Notes: generated by a model not told the origin, from the letters alone. 64,000 bases of DNA from Fimenecus sp045631225 (GCA_045631225.1 JAZQUG010000033.1:44100-108099), one strand, 5' to 3'. Counted from the stretch's first letter, positions 9,808 to 20,525 are shown. Translations and numbers: made by a program.

Positions 9808-12800
9808 ATGAAGATTACAAGGAAGATTTTAGCTGTTTTGATTTGTGTCATAATGCTTGCAACAAGTATGTTTAATGAGGGTTGGCTCGCATTATTTAAT
9901 TCAATCAGGGCTTCTGCTATGGCAGGTCACGAACAGAACTATGATGACACACGTCTTGAACTTGATTTCAATAAGGATTGGCTGTTTTCATTTAGCGAGG
10001 ATGAAGCATCATATATGAAGGGCTTTGATGATTCAGACTGGGAAAAGGTGGACTTGCCTCACGACTTCAGCATGAGTCAGGAATTCACAACCGAAGGGAC
10101 AGAAGCAGAAAGCGGACATCTCTCCGGTGGTACAGGTTGGTACAGAAAATGGTTTAACCTTTACGAATATTATACAGGTGAACACGTATTTCTTAATTTT
10201 GATGGTGCATATCAGCATACTTATGTGTATGTGAATGGTAAATATGTTGGTGAAAACCATTATGGATATAATAGCTTTTCTTTTGAGATTTCAGATTATA
10301 TTACATGGTCAAATTCTTCAAAAAACCTGATTGCTGTAAAGGTAGTCAATGATATTCCTAATAGCCGTTGGTATTCAGGCTCAGGTATTTACAGGGATGT
10401 TTCACTTTCTGTTGCAGGTCCTGTACATGTTTCTCTTTACGGTCCGCGTTTGACAACTCCTAATATTAAAAATGGTGACGGTACGGTTGAGGCAACAATT
10501 AAATTCCACAACGATACCGCTATTTCAAAAAAAGTTTCTATTGAAGCGACTATTCTTGATGACAAGCATAATCCTGTAAGCAGTACTGTTAAATCAAATC
10601 TGATTACTGTGCCTGCTGATACGGAGAAAGAAGTGGTTCTGTCTCCAAGTGTCGAGTCACCTGAATTATGGTCGTTGGATAATCCTAAACTATATAAATT
10701 AAAGACAGTTGTAAGAGGTGAAAATGGCGAACTTATTGATGAATACCATACAACTTTCGGTTATCGTTATATAGAATGGGACAGAGATGGCGGATTTAAG
10801 CTTAATGGTGAATATATTAAGCTTAAAGGTGTTTGTCTTCACCATGACCAGGGTGCACTCGGAGCTGCAGCGGAATATGAAGCAATATATCGTCAGCTTG
10901 TGACACTTAAGGAAATGGGTTGTAATGCAATCCGTACATCACACAATCCAACATCAAAAACAGTTATCAATATTTGTAATGAACTTGGTATTCTTGTTGT
11001 TGAAGAATTCTTTGACGGCTGGGATGCTTCGAAAAATTACAACGAAAACGATTTCAGTAAATACTTCCTTGAAACTATAGATGATTCAAACACTGCTATC
11101 GGTGCAAAGGGTCAGAAATGGTTCCAGTATGTTGTTGAACATACAATTCTTCGTGACGAGCACGACCCTTGCGTTATTGCATGGGACGTTGGTAACGAGC
11201 TTGCTAATATTACTGATACTTCAGAAACAACAAATTATTCAGATATCGTTACATCTATTGTTAATATCGTAGATACATTTGACCCATCAAGAACTGTTCT
11301 TCAGGGTAACAACAATCCCGGTAATAATGTACTCACTATGATTGATGGAAAAATGGATGTTATCGGTGGTAACTACAGCCCTGAATATTGGAGCTATATT
11401 ATGACTGACCCGAGTGATTCAAGGTCAGAAAAGCCTTTTGTTGCAATAGAGGCTGCATCTGCAATCAATAGCCGTGGTGTATATTACACAATGGGTCAGG
11501 ATGATACGAACATTCAGTGTACTTCTTATGATACTCTTGCAGTAAGCTGGGGTAATGAAGCTGCTGAAGCGTGGGCTTATGTAGTTGAAAATGACTGGTT
11601 CTCAGGTGAATTCATCTGGACAGGCTTTGACTATATCGGTGAACCTACTCCTTGGAATGATGGTTACAACAAAAATGAAAATGCAGTTCCGAACTCATCA
11701 TATTTTGGTGTTGTTGATACTGCAGGCTTTGAAAAGGATTCTTATTATCTTTACAGAAGCTGGTGGAATGAAGAAAGTACAACACTTCATCTTGTTCCCG
11801 GTTCGTGGAACAGGGATAAGCTTGCTCTTTCAAACGGATATGCAAACGTTGCAGTATATAGTAATGCGAAAAAGGTAGAGCTTATTCTTAATGGTCAGGT
11901 TATTGCAACTGCAGTTTCAGATGTTGTTACAACACCTGCAGGTTATACATACAGAACATGGACAGAAAGTATAACAGATGCTTCTAAGTGTTCAGTGGGA
12001 AGCTTCTATACAGGCAAGGGTGATAATTTATATCCGCAGTTCAGTGTGAAATATGAAGAAGGTACACTTGCTGTTAAGGCTTATGATGAAAATAATAATG
12101 AAATCACAGATACTGTGGGTTCAACAAAATCTGTAACAGGTACTGCAACACAGGTTGTTACAAGTGTATGGCAGAACAGAGATACTTTCGTTGCAGACGG
12201 AACAGACTATATTTATGTCGAATTTGAAGCAAGAGATGCCAACGGCAACTTTATGAACGATTACAACGGTACTCTTAATGTAAAGGTTGACGATTCATCT
12301 GCAAGATATGCAAAAATTGTGGGCGTTGATAACGGTAATCCTGCAACAACAGAAAAATTCCAGCAATCATCTGTACTTATATCTGATTCCGAAGCAAAAA
12401 TTCAGATGTTTAACGGTAAGGCGCTTGTAATTCTCCGAACAACAGACGAAGAAGGCACAATCAACATTACTGCTGTAGCATCAGACGGTACATCAAGCTT
12501 TTCAACACAGGGTGTTACCGTTACAAGTGTTGCTGAATCAGGCATCAGACTTACTGACGAATTACACGAGGTTATCAGACAGAATACTAATAAATACAAC
12601 GTTACTCTTTACGATGAATACGAAGTTGTAAAATATCATATTAACAAGCTTGAAAAGCCTGCGGGCGGTTCAGGTGGCAACAGTGGGTCAGATGAAACTG
12701 TTTCAGATAAATATGAAATTTATCTTGCTGATTCAACTGTTTCAGAAGGTTGTGTTGCCAATGGTGTTTATGTAATTAACAGTAAAAACTATCTGTTGTC

Positions 12801-15800
12801 AGACCAACAATATCTTGATTGGAATATGTTGAGTGCTGACCAATCAATAACTGATGCAGAATGGGCAAACGAAGGTTTGGGATATAATTATACAAGATTC
12901 AATACAAGTGACAATTATGAATTTGAATTTATTCATAAAGGCTCGAATAAGTATTATATAAAGAATGTGTCAACAGGAAAATATCTGAATATTGAGCCAT
13001 GGGTATTTAAATATAGTGACACTCCTCAGGAATTATCTGTCAAAGCAAATGCTAATGGTGCGATACAGATTTATTCCGATTCGCATTATGCTTCTCGTTC
13101 ATATGAATATTTTGAAGTTTCTCAAAATTCAGGTGATGTCTCTTTAATGTGGCTCTATTCAGCACCTGCTGTTTCTTCTGCTCCATCAGCACCTGATTCA
13201 TCTGCTCCATATTCAATTTATACTGTTAATTCAAATGAAATAGCAAATGGTGAATATGTAATTAACAGTCAGTCTAATGCAAATATTAACAGAGATTTTG
13301 TATTGTCAGGTAGCGTTTTCGATGGTTGGGCAGTAGCCGGTAGTGATTCTATTTATGATGGAGTTGCTGCAACAAATTCTTCATATACTTACGAAAGCTT
13401 TAATACTGATAATAACAATGTTTTTGAGTTCATTCCTAAGGGTGGTAATGAATATTACATTAAGAATAAAGCGACAGGCGAATATCTTTATGTAGATAAC
13501 TATATGCTGTTGGTTGGTCCAACAGAGCAATCATTCACAATTACATCAAATGGTGATGGTTCTGTTACAATATCTTCAATGGCAATGGGATTCCCTTTAT
13601 ATATTTGTCGTGAATGGGAGTATTTCTATTTAGTCGGTGAAACATCAGAATACACAAAAATGTGGTTGTATTCTAAGCAACAGGTTGCTTCCTCAGAAAA
13701 GCTTGACCTTTACAACGCTCTTCACGCAGGTATTTCAGAAGATTACTCAACCTTCACAAGAGAAAGCTTTGGAGAATTACTTCGTAAGCTTGAAGACGGT
13801 GTGGCTGTATTCTCAGATTATAATTCATCATCTGCCGATTATAAGGCTGCATCCGAAGCAATTTATGCGGCTATTGATGGGCTTGAAACAGATATCAAAA
13901 AAATTGACGGTACTCTTTTCAAGTATGGTTACAGTAATGCAAACGGTACTCCTGATTATTCTTCCGGTGGTATATTGATGAACAATATCTCCATCGAGAA
14001 GATGAAACAAGCTATTCTTGCTGACAATAATCTCGTAAATCAGATTAAAGAGGTTATGGGCTACAATAGATATAATTGGGCAGATGGTTATGCAGATGCA
14101 GTGCTTGAGGGTGTTGCTGAAGCGTATGCAAGAATTTATACATTGCAGTTCACAGGTGTTCCATATAATGGCTCTAGTGACAGAAATGCGGTTTCAAATT
14201 ATCCAGCTCTTGAATATTGTACATGGCCTACACTTTCTCTTTGGAATGTCTGGACAAAGGATAATACACATGGTGCAACTGACCCTGTGTTAAACAATGA
14301 ACCTGTGCACGATGGTGCATCAGTTCAGGGTCTTGCAGGCTCAACACTTGAAAAAGGTGTTATAGCATCTCATGCAGCTTATAACGGACCACTTTCATAT
14401 GCAAACGATGGACCGGATGATATGTATGATGTAACCAACTATACATATAGCTTTGATACAGGTACATCTTATGAGACAGTAACACTTGATTATCTCAGTG
14501 GAATCAGCGTTTATTTCCCTGACTTATTCTCACGTGAGGCACTTGATGCTAATGGTAATGTTACAACTGCTACAACAGGCGAGTTTGCAAAGTATTACTG
14601 GGATGCAGAGTTCCCTATCTTTATCAGTACTGATGAGTTTGGTGTAAATACTTATCATTTTGATAGTAAAGATACTACACATCTTGTTCAGTCTTCATTT
14701 GACGACAGCAACCATAAGGTTGATATGGAACTTAATGAAGTTGGTAACTGGAACGCTTATGGTTCACATTCGGGTTCAGGCTTCTTCCCATTCAACTATA
14801 AGCAAGGAACAACAAGCTATACAGGTGAAAATGCAATTTATCACTATGGATTTACATTTGAACACGATTTCTATATTCCAAAGGGTGGTAAACACGCTAA
14901 CGGTGAAGATGTTGTATTCAATTTCTCAGGTGACGATGATGTTTACGTTTACATTGATGGTGTTCTTGTACTTGATAACGGTGGTCTTCATGGTGCCCGT
15001 GAGGTAACAATCAACTTTACAGAGTGTACAATCAACTATCAGTATGTAATGGACGTTGCTGACGGACAGCTTAAGGGTGATGAGTATGAATATACATACT
15101 CATACAGTGAATTGGTCGAAGAAACCACTGAAGCAGCAAATTACAATGCAGATGCTGTTGCAGCTCTTAATAAGCTTCACGAGGTAATAACAGATGGTCA
15201 GGTTCATACACTTAATTTCTTCTATCTTGAAAGAGGTGCATCTGACTCTAACTGTCGTATGTCATTTAACCTGTCAGAAACTTCCGATGAAGTAAAAATT
15301 ATTGACCAGACTCTCACTCTCGATTATGGTCTTCCTGTGGAATACGATATAACTGATAATAATAATCTTTCACAAGAAGCTCTTGATAAGGATGTAAAGG
15401 TTGAATATCTCGGAATTTGTGCAGTTAATGAGGAAGTTAACTCTACTTATACCTTTGAATTACCTGAAATTATTGTTCCGTTTGAACCGGGTGTTACTTA
15501 TACAATTGACGATATGAAATACGGAACATGTACAATTGATAAGGAAGGTAATACGTCATATACTCTGACATCTACGAATATGACAGAAGCCGAACATTTC
15601 TATGTGTGTGCAAAAATCACAGGTGACCCTACATATGCAGAAGATGTTGTGTACTATCAGATTGAAAAAACAACCTTTGTTCCTGCAACCACAATTTATT
15701 ATGAGGATGAATTTGAAACAATAACATATACCAACGGTAAAGTCCCAACAAACTATAATAATTCAGTAAATGAATACGGTATGTGGAAAACTGACGGTAT

Positions 15801-17649
15801 GCAGGAAACAACATTGAAGCAGAGTGCTGACCTTACTGATAGTGAGGCAAATCCATACGGATATGAAACAAACTATATGTCCTTTGCTGAGTATAGTGGT
15901 GGCTCTGCTCATTATGTTGATGTAAGTAACAAGAACAATCCTAATTCAAAATTCAGTGGTGGCACCGGTGCTAAGTGGCCAACAGTTGATTTCTCATTTA
16001 CAGGTACGGGCTTTGACCTTATAAGTGTTACAGATTCCACCACAGGTGCATTCAGTGTAACAGTTAATGATGAAAACGGTAAGAATGTAATATCTACTGT
16101 TGTTGATACGTTCTACGGATACAATTATGGCAGAATTTATATGAATGATGATGGTAAGCCTACACTTGATTCTTCATTGACACCAATGTACAAGGCAGAA
16201 GATGGCACTTGCACTTCTGAGGAAAGATATTATGACGAAAATGGTGCAATCACCGATGTTGCTCATTATTATGATGCAAACGGTTTTGTTACAGAAACTG
16301 AAACGGATAACCCTGCTTATGCATATGCTTACGGATGGGTTATTGCTGAAGAAGATACAAAAGATACTCTTTATCAGATTCCTGTTATTAAAATAACTGA
16401 CCTTGAATATGGCAGCTATGATGTAACAATAACACCTACCTTTACAAGTGCTTTCGGTCATTCATCGACTGCAGATGATGGTACAAGCTATTACAGAGTA
16501 TATTTGGATGCAATCAGAATCTATTCACCTGCAGGTGTGGATGATGATATAAAGGATGAAGAGGTTAAGGATGCATATGCAACTGATGACGAGCTTTATC
16601 CTAACTACCTTGAACTCAAGGATATGCTTATCGGTGCAGATTCATTGTCACAAGCTGATACACAGGGTGTTATCTTCATAGATGGTATTGCAGCTCTTGA
16701 TAATGATATTGAAACCTACAAAAATGCAGGTCCGAATAATGAATTGTATCTTTCAAAGGACCAGGCTGTTGCCTTTGAAATATGGGCAACTGCTGTTCCT
16801 ACAGATATTCAGATTGGAGCAAAGCTTGCGTGCGGAAAACCTGCATTTACCGTTTCATACGCTTCAAAAACAACCGAAATGAAACTTGCGACTGCAACTG
16901 ATATCTACTATTCCTTCAACTCTATTCTTCCGAACGACGCTAAACTCACCTGGAAACAGGTTACAGGTGCTGACGGTAACAATTATTACACTACGGGAAC
17001 TGTTGTTATTCAAAATACAGGTGAAGAAGGAAGCGTTCTTTCTATTACCAATATGAAGTGGACATTCTCACAGTTTGGTGGCAAAGGTTACTTCCGTATT
17101 CCAACATCAGTTGAAAATGAAGTTGTTAAGGTTGCAGCAACAAATAATACATCATCAGATGCATATTCACTTATTAGAATGCGAACTGCAGAACTTGGTG
17201 TTGAACAGATGAATAAGCCTAATGTTGTTACAGATGCTGATGGAAATAGTGTTGTTACATTAAGACTTCAGACATCTGCCGATGTTGATTCTCTTGTTGT
17301 TACTGACGAAGAAGGAAATATTATTCCACCACATCAGATTGAGACTGTTGCAAATCAACTGGACGAAAATGTTGTTGAGTGGACAGTGACAATCACTACA
17401 AGTGAAACCGGTACATACACTTATGTTGTGACAGGTGCTTATAAAAACGGATATACAGATAGTTCAAAGGCTGTAAAGGTAGTTATAACTATTGAAAATC
17501 CACCGACTGAGGTTCAACCGGACAATGATGATAGCGAAACAGATGATGATACATCAGGTGGAGCCTTCTTTGATTTCATAACAGGAATATATAACAAATT
17601 GATGGAATTCTTCAGACAGCTTTTTGCTCTGTTTGGAATTTCAATATAA
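9808..17649 (+). CDS. Giant secreted GH2 beta-galactosidase-like protein, locus 1
   Basis: A 2,613 aa secreted protein. A signal peptide (about residues 1-39) leads to a GH2 jelly roll (about 45-235), an Ig-like domain and a TIM barrel (about 335-640). The acid/base is Glu464 in WDVGNELAN and the probable nucleophile is Glu548 in FVAIEAASAINSRGVY, the arrangement of BgaA-type beta-galactosidases. Further along come Ig-like domains, two beta-trefoil-like repeats (about 966-1125 and 1137-1290), a FIVAR-like helical domain (about 1298-1370) and a fibro-slime/PA14-like region whose signature GDDDVYVYIDGVLVLDNGG begins near 1708. The end has an acidic linker and a hydrophobic, Phe-rich helix (last 25 residues) instead of LPXTG or dockerin. 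It is therefore a cell-surface or secreted galactosidase with glycan-binding parts. The peptide gene follows by 23 bases, so the two are cotranscribed. The galactoside specificity is inferred from family. Confidence 0.9.
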   Translation: MKITRKILAVLICVIMLATSMFNEGWLALFNSIRASAMAGHEQNYDDTRLELDFNKDWLFSFSEDEASYMKGFDDSDWEKVDLPHDFSMSQEFTTEGTEAESGHLSGGTGWYRKWFNLYEYYTGEHVFLNFDGAYQHTYVYVNGKYVGENHYGYNSFSFEISDYITWSNSSKNLIAVKVVNDIPNSRWYSGSGIYRDVSLSVAGPVHVSLYGPRLTTPNIKNGDGTVEATIKFHNDTAISKKVSIEATILDDKHNPVSSTVKSNLITVPADTEKEVVLSPSVESPELWSLDNPKLYKLKTVVRGENGELIDEYHTTFGYRYIEWDRDGGFKLNGEYIKLKGVCLHHDQGALGAAAEYEAIYRQLVTLKEMGCNAIRTSHNPTSKTVINICNELGILVVEEFFDGWDASKNYNENDFSKYFLETIDDSNTAIGAKGQKWFQYVVEHTILRDEHDPCVIAWDVGNELANITDTSETTNYSDIVTSIVNIVDTFDPSRTVLQGNNNPGNNVLTMIDGKMDVIGGNYSPEYWSYIMTDPSDSRSEKPFVAIEAASAINSRGVYYTMGQDDTNIQCTSYDTLAVSWGNEAAEAWAYVVENDWFSGEFIWTGFDYIGEPTPWNDGYNKNENAVPNSSYFGVVDTAGFEKDSYYLYRSWWNEESTTLHLVPGSWNRDKLALSNGYANVAVYSNAKKVELILNGQVIATAVSDVVTTPAGYTYRTWTESITDASKCSVGSFYTGKGDNLYPQFSVKYEEGTLAVKAYDENNNEITDTVGSTKSVTGTATQVVTSVWQNRDTFVADGTDYIYVEFEARDANGNFMNDYNGTLNVKVDDSSARYAKIVGVDNGNPATTEKFQQSSVLISDSEAKIQMFNGKALVILRTTDEEGTINITAVASDGTSSFSTQGVTVTSVAESGIRLTDELHEVIRQNTNKYNVTLYDEYEVVKYHINKLEKPAGGSGGNSGSDETVSDKYEIYLADSTVSEGCVANGVYVINSKNYLLSDQQYLDWNMLSADQSITDAEWANEGLGYNYTRFNTSDNYEFEFIHKGSNKYYIKNVSTGKYLNIEPWVFKYSDTPQELSVKANANGAIQIYSDSHYASRSYEYFEVSQNSGDVSLMWLYSAPAVSSAPSAPDSSAPYSIYTVNSNEIANGEYVINSQSNANINRDFVLSGSVFDGWAVAGSDSIYDGVAATNSSYTYESFNTDNNNVFEFIPKGGNEYYIKNKATGEYLYVDNYMLLVGPTEQSFTITSNGDGSVTISSMAMGFPLYICREWEYFYLVGETSEYTKMWLYSKQQVASSEKLDLYNALHAGISEDYSTFTRESFGELLRKLEDGVAVFSDYNSSSADYKAASEAIYAAIDGLETDIKKIDGTLFKYGYSNANGTPDYSSGGILMNNISIEKMKQAILADNNLVNQIKEVMGYNRYNWADGYADAVLEGVAEAYARIYTLQFTGVPYNGSSDRNAVSNYPALEYCTWPTLSLWNVWTKDNTHGATDPVLNNEPVHDGASVQGLAGSTLEKGVIASHAAYNGPLSYANDGPDDMYDVTNYTYSFDTGTSYETVTLDYLSGISVYFPDLFSREALDANGNVTTATTGEFAKYYWDAEFPIFISTDEFGVNTYHFDSKDTTHLVQSSFDDSNHKVDMELNEVGNWNAYGSHSGSGFFPFNYKQGTTSYTGENAIYHYGFTFEHDFYIPKGGKHANGEDVVFNFSGDDDVYVYIDGVLVLDNGGLHGAREVTINFTECTINYQYVMDVADGQLKGDEYEYTYSYSELVEETTEAANYNADAVAALNKLHEVITDGQVHTLNFFYLERGASDSNCRMSFNLSETSDEVKIIDQTLTLDYGLPVEYDITDNNNLSQEALDKDVKVEYLGICAVNEEVNSTYTFELPEIIVPFEPGVTYTIDDMKYGTCTIDKEGNTSYTLTSTNMTEAEHFYVCAKITGDPTYAEDVVYYQIEKTTFVPATTIYYEDEFETITYTNGKVPTNYNNSVNEYGMWKTDGMQETTLKQSADLTDSEANPYGYETNYMSFAEYSGGSAHYVDVSNKNNPNSKFSGGTGAKWPTVDFSFTGTGFDLISVTDSTTGAFSVTVNDENGKNVISTVVDTFYGYNYGRIYMNDDGKPTLDSSLTPMYKAEDGTCTSEERYYDENGAITDVAHYYDANGFVTETETDNPAYAYAYGWVIAEEDTKDTLYQIPVIKITDLEYGSYDVTITPTFTSAFGHSSTADDGTSYYRVYLDAIRIYSPAGVDDDIKDEEVKDAYATDDELYPNYLELKDMLIGADSLSQADTQGVIFIDGIAALDNDIETYKNAGPNNELYLSKDQAVAFEIWATAVPTDIQIGAKLACGKPAFTVSYASKTTEMKLATATDIYYSFNSILPNDAKLTWKQVTGADGNNYYTTGTVVIQNTGEEGSVLSITNMKWTFSQFGGKGYFRIPTSVENEVVKVAATNNTSSDAYSLIRMRTAELGVEQMNKPNVVTDADGNSVVTLRLQTSADVDSLVVTDEEGNIIPPHQIETVANQLDENVVEWTVTITTSETGTYTYVVTGAYKNGYTDSSKAVKVVITIENPPTEVQPDNDDSETDDDTSGGAFFDFITGIYNKLMEFFRQLFALFGISI

Positions 17650-17672
17650 AGCAAACGGAGGTTAAATGAAAA

Positions 17673-17912
17673 TTGAAAAAGCCATATAATAAACCAACAA
17701 TTACATTTGAAAGCCTCGCTTTATCAACAAATATTGCTGCAGGGTGTGCGTTTATAAGCACAAACAGTGCAGAGTATATATGTCCCGTTATAGATGAAGA
17801 ATCAGGTTGGACCATTTTTTCAGATAAAGCAGTTTGTATGATGACTCCAAAACCCGGAGATACAATATGTTACGACATACCTCTTGCAAACAGCAACATT
17901 TTTGAATCATAA
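17673..17912 (+). CDS. Four-cysteine RiPP-precursor-like peptide, locus 1
   Basis: A 79 aa peptide with no signal sequence. The N-terminal part (KKPYNKPTITFESLALSTNI) is shared with the locus 2 peptide and would be the leader. Four cysteines follow at 25, 37, 55 and 66, with conserved pieces CPV-x-D-x2-SG, ICYD and P-x-AN-x-N at the end. The last residue is Ser. It starts at TTG 17673, eleven bases after GGAGG; the ATG at 17666 is out of frame and reaches a stop after seven codons. The downstream kinase, radical SAM and PqqD-like genes point to a ribosomally made and modified peptide, but the modification is unknown. A structural peptide without modification remains possible. Confidence 0.75.
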   Translation: MKKPYNKPTITFESLALSTNIAAGCAFISTNSAEYICPVIDEESGWTIFSDKAVCMMTPKPGDTICYDIPLANSNIFES

Positions 17913-17923
17913 CTAAGACAGAG

Positions 17924-17957
17924 CGGAGTTTACAACAGATGATGTGAACTCCGTTTC
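17924..17957 (+). terminator. Hairpin after peptide gene 1 (partial terminator)
   Basis: CGGAGTTTAC pairs with GTGAACTCCG around a short loop, followed by TTTCTT. The weak T-run suggests partial termination, which would yield more peptide mRNA than enzyme mRNA. An equivalent hairpin follows peptide gene 2. Confidence 0.7.
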
Positions 17958-17975
17958 TTGAAAACAGGTGTTTAT

Positions 17976-18638
17976 ATGAAAAAATCCTTTATTGCCATAG
18001 GATTGATAATTCTGATTGTGATTTCTATATTTGCATTGACAGAATTTATGGATGATAAGTCAACAATTACCAATACTAACGAGATTGCAAAAGACATTAA
18101 TGCTAATCTCAATATCAATGTTGACGGATGGCTTAAAATTACAAAAATTTATGAATATAACGGAAGACTTGCAGTTGTAGCAGAAAATGTATCAGATACT
18201 GATGTGGAATATGCGCTTCTTACCGTAAAATCCGGAACCGACTCGTTTACTTTTAATATTTCAGCTTTAATGCAGAAAACAAAAGCACTACTTGTATGTA
18301 ATGAAGCAGTTGGATTTGATTCCCATGATATATATACAGGCTGGAAGACTGAAAATGTTGTTAATTTTAAAGAGACACCTGTAATGAATAACGATAAATT
18401 TGATATATGTGTTACTGATGGTTCAATATCTGTAAAAAATATATCAGGAAACGATATAACATCTGATATATTAATTTATTATAAGCAGAAACAAGATAAC
18501 CTTCTTAACGGTAGTGTGACACACAGAATTCGTATTTCGGGCCTTGGAACAGGTGCACAGACGTATGTGAAGGCTGACAGCCTTAATGAAAATAACTGTC
18601 AGATAATATTTACAGAGTATGATGATAAGAAAGTATAA
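17976..18638 (+). CDS. Membrane-anchored protein of the peptide locus 1
   Basis: A 220 aa protein with an N-terminal signal anchor (KKSFIAIGLIILIVISIFAL), so most of it lies outside the membrane. It is the counterpart of the locus 2 lipoprotein. Shared patterns include the segments around DGWLKI, NVSDTDVEYALL-TVK, VCNEAV and ISGNDI, which look like two beta-sandwich (FxLYD-like) modules. I do not recognise a catalytic site. I chose ATG 17976, five bases after CAGGTG, over the TTG at 17958. Its 3' end overlaps the kinase gene by 20 bases, so the two are translationally coupled. A role as anchor, exporter partner or receptor of the modified peptide is possible but unproven. Confidence 0.7.
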   Translation: MKKSFIAIGLIILIVISIFALTEFMDDKSTITNTNEIAKDINANLNINVDGWLKITKIYEYNGRLAVVAENVSDTDVEYALLTVKSGTDSFTFNISALMQKTKALLVCNEAVGFDSHDIYTGWKTENVVNFKETPVMNNDKFDICVTDGSISVKNISGNDITSDILIYYKQKQDNLLNGSVTHRIRISGLGTGAQTYVKADSLNENNCQIIFTEYDDKKV

Positions 18639-19467
18639 AATCGGAAATTTTACGATAGAGATAAAATCACAAGTGAATTTTCAGGATGTAGAGCCGTATT
18701 CATTGTTTTCATATGACGGTGAACAGACAGATTATAGCGTTAATGTGGAATTTGCATCTGAACTGCCACAGGAACCTGAAAATCCCTGTTATGTATCAAA
18801 GGATAAAGTCTATAGTTACGAAAATGATGTTTTGTGTTGCTATTATAAATCACGAGATACTGATAACAAGTATTATGCTTGTCGTATAGCAGACGAAAAA
18901 AACATAACCATTGTTATTGATGATAAATACCGTGATATGTTGTGGACACGGGTAATCTTTTCACTGATGGGTATTGAGAAACTTGTTGTAGAGAATAATG
19001 GATGTGTTCTTCATTCGTCATTTGTTGAAAAAGATGGTAATGCTGTTCTTTTCACAGGTCCTTGTTCCATAGGAAAATCAACACAGGCAAATCTATGGAA
19101 AAATTATGCAGATGCTGTTGTTGTTAATGGTGATAAAACATTGATTTTCGAAAAAGACGGTGTTATTTATGCATCAGGAATGCCTTTTTCAGGGTCATCT
19201 AAAGATTGTCTTAACAGGATAATACCGCTAAAATCAATAATATGTCTTCAGCAGTCGGATTGTAATACGGTGCGAAGATGTATGTCAGATGAAGCCTTTT
19301 ATAAAATATATAAAAACTGTTATCCCGTACCATATTCACGGGATTGCACAGGTATGCTGATTGATTTTGTTGAAAAACTGAGTCAAGGTGTGCTTGTATA
19401 TGAATATGCCTGTCTTGCAGATGAAAGTGCAGTCAGGTGTCTGGAGAGAGAATTATGCCTGATTTAG
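18619..19467 (+). CDS. HprK-like P-loop kinase, locus 1
   Basis: A 282 aa cytosolic protein with an HPr kinase-like ATPase core. The P-loop GPCSIGKST is at about residues 147-155, preceded by the typical strand and HSS segment (NGCVLHSSFVEKDGNAVLF) and followed by VVNGDKTLIF, where HprK-like proteins hold a metal-binding Asp. The N-terminal 100 residues are specific to this family. HprK-like proteins of this size in peptide clusters include the kinases that phosphorylate the C-terminal Ser of lasso-peptide precursors such as paeninodin. The peptide here also ends in Ser, so phosphorylation of it is a fair hypothesis. The gene overlaps its upstream neighbour by 20 bases and the radical SAM gene by 13. 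Confidence 0.8.
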   Translation: MMIRKYKIGNFTIEIKSQVNFQDVEPYSLFSYDGEQTDYSVNVEFASELPQEPENPCYVSKDKVYSYENDVLCCYYKSRDTDNKYYACRIADEKNITIVIDDKYRDMLWTRVIFSLMGIEKLVVENNGCVLHSSFVEKDGNAVLFTGPCSIGKSTQANLWKNYADAVVVNGDKTLIFEKDGVIYASGMPFSGSSKDCLNRIIPLKSIICLQQSDCNTVRRCMSDEAFYKIYKNCYPVPYSRDCTGMLIDFVEKLSQGVLVYEYACLADESAVRCLERELCLI

Positions 19468-20525
19468 CCGAACCATTGATGGTAAAATATCTGCATGAAA
19501 AGGGTGTGCGTGAAGGAATACCTGTTTCAGGTACTTTTGAACTTACACAGCGATGTAACTTTAATTGTAAAATGTGCTATGTCCACGATTGTGAAAACAA
19601 AACAGATTCTTTAAGTACAGAAGACTGGCTGAATATTGCCCGACAAGCAAAGGATGCAGGTACGATTTTTTTGCTTCTTACAGGCGGAGAGCCCTTGCTG
19701 CGTGACGATTTTGAAGAGCTTTATACATCCCTTGTAAAAATGGGCTTTCTTGTTTCAATAAACACAAACGGCAGTCTCCTTGAAAAATATACGGAGCTGT
19801 TTGACAAGCTTCCTCCTACGCGTATAAACATTTCACTTTATGGTGCTGATAATTCTGCATACAGTAAGCTTTGCGGAAACAATGCTTTTGATAATGTGAA
19901 AAGTTCAATAAAACATATGCAAGAACTCGGAATATCCTTACGACTTAATACAATTTTTACTTCTGAAAATATTTCCGATTATAAAAAAATTGTGGATATT
20001 TCAAAAGAGCTGAATATTCCGTTAAAGCCTACAACATATGCTTACCCTCCTGTAAGATTGAAAAAAAATAACATTGATTTCCGATTTTCTCCTGAAATGG
20101 CAAGTGAATATATTTTCCGTATTGATGAACATCGTTTAGATATGAGTCTCTATAAAAACAGGATAGAAAAATTACTTGCTCTTCCCAACGGACCGGAGGA
20201 AAATAAGGTTCGTTGCAGAGCCGGCAGAGCATCTTACTGGATAACAGCCGATGGCATAATGCGACCTTGCGGGATGATGCCTGAGCCTGATGGCAGACCG
20301 CTCGTTGACGGATTTCAAAAAGCCTGGACGGATATAAAAGCTGCCACAGATGCAATAAGACTTCCTGAAGAATGTCTTACTTGCAAATATGCAGGAATCT
20401 GCAATGTATGTGCAGCTATGTGCAAGGCAGAAACAGGCGATTTCGGTAAAGCACCTCAGTATATCTGTCGTATGACAAAACATCTTTATTCTCTTGCAAA
20501 AAGGTGGAAGTGTGATGATAATTAA
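19455..20525 (+). CDS. Radical SAM/SPASM peptide-modifying enzyme, locus 1
   Basis: A 356 aa radical SAM protein. The [4Fe-4S]/SAM-binding motif is CNFNCKMC (Cys34, Cys38, Cys41), followed by LLTGGEPLLRDDF. The C-terminal third carries a SPASM-type cysteine set: CRAGRASYWITADG, RPCGMM, CLTCKYAGICNVCAAMC and YIC. SPASM enzymes usually form thioether or C-C links in peptides or make glycyl-radical-type oxidations, so the neighbouring peptide is the expected substrate. The start is ATG 19455 after GGAGAG; a GTG at 19437 is less likely. The gene overlaps both the kinase upstream and the PqqD-like gene downstream. The exact reaction cannot be told from sequence. Confidence 0.88.
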   Translation: MPDLAEPLMVKYLHEKGVREGIPVSGTFELTQRCNFNCKMCYVHDCENKTDSLSTEDWLNIARQAKDAGTIFLLLTGGEPLLRDDFEELYTSLVKMGFLVSINTNGSLLEKYTELFDKLPPTRINISLYGADNSAYSKLCGNNAFDNVKSSIKHMQELGISLRLNTIFTSENISDYKKIVDISKELNIPLKPTTYAYPPVRLKKNNIDFRFSPEMASEYIFRIDEHRLDMSLYKNRIEKLLALPNGPEENKVRCRAGRASYWITADGIMRPCGMMPEPDGRPLVDGFQKAWTDIKAATDAIRLPEECLTCKYAGICNVCAAMCKAETGDFGKAPQYICRMTKHLYSLAKRWKCDDN

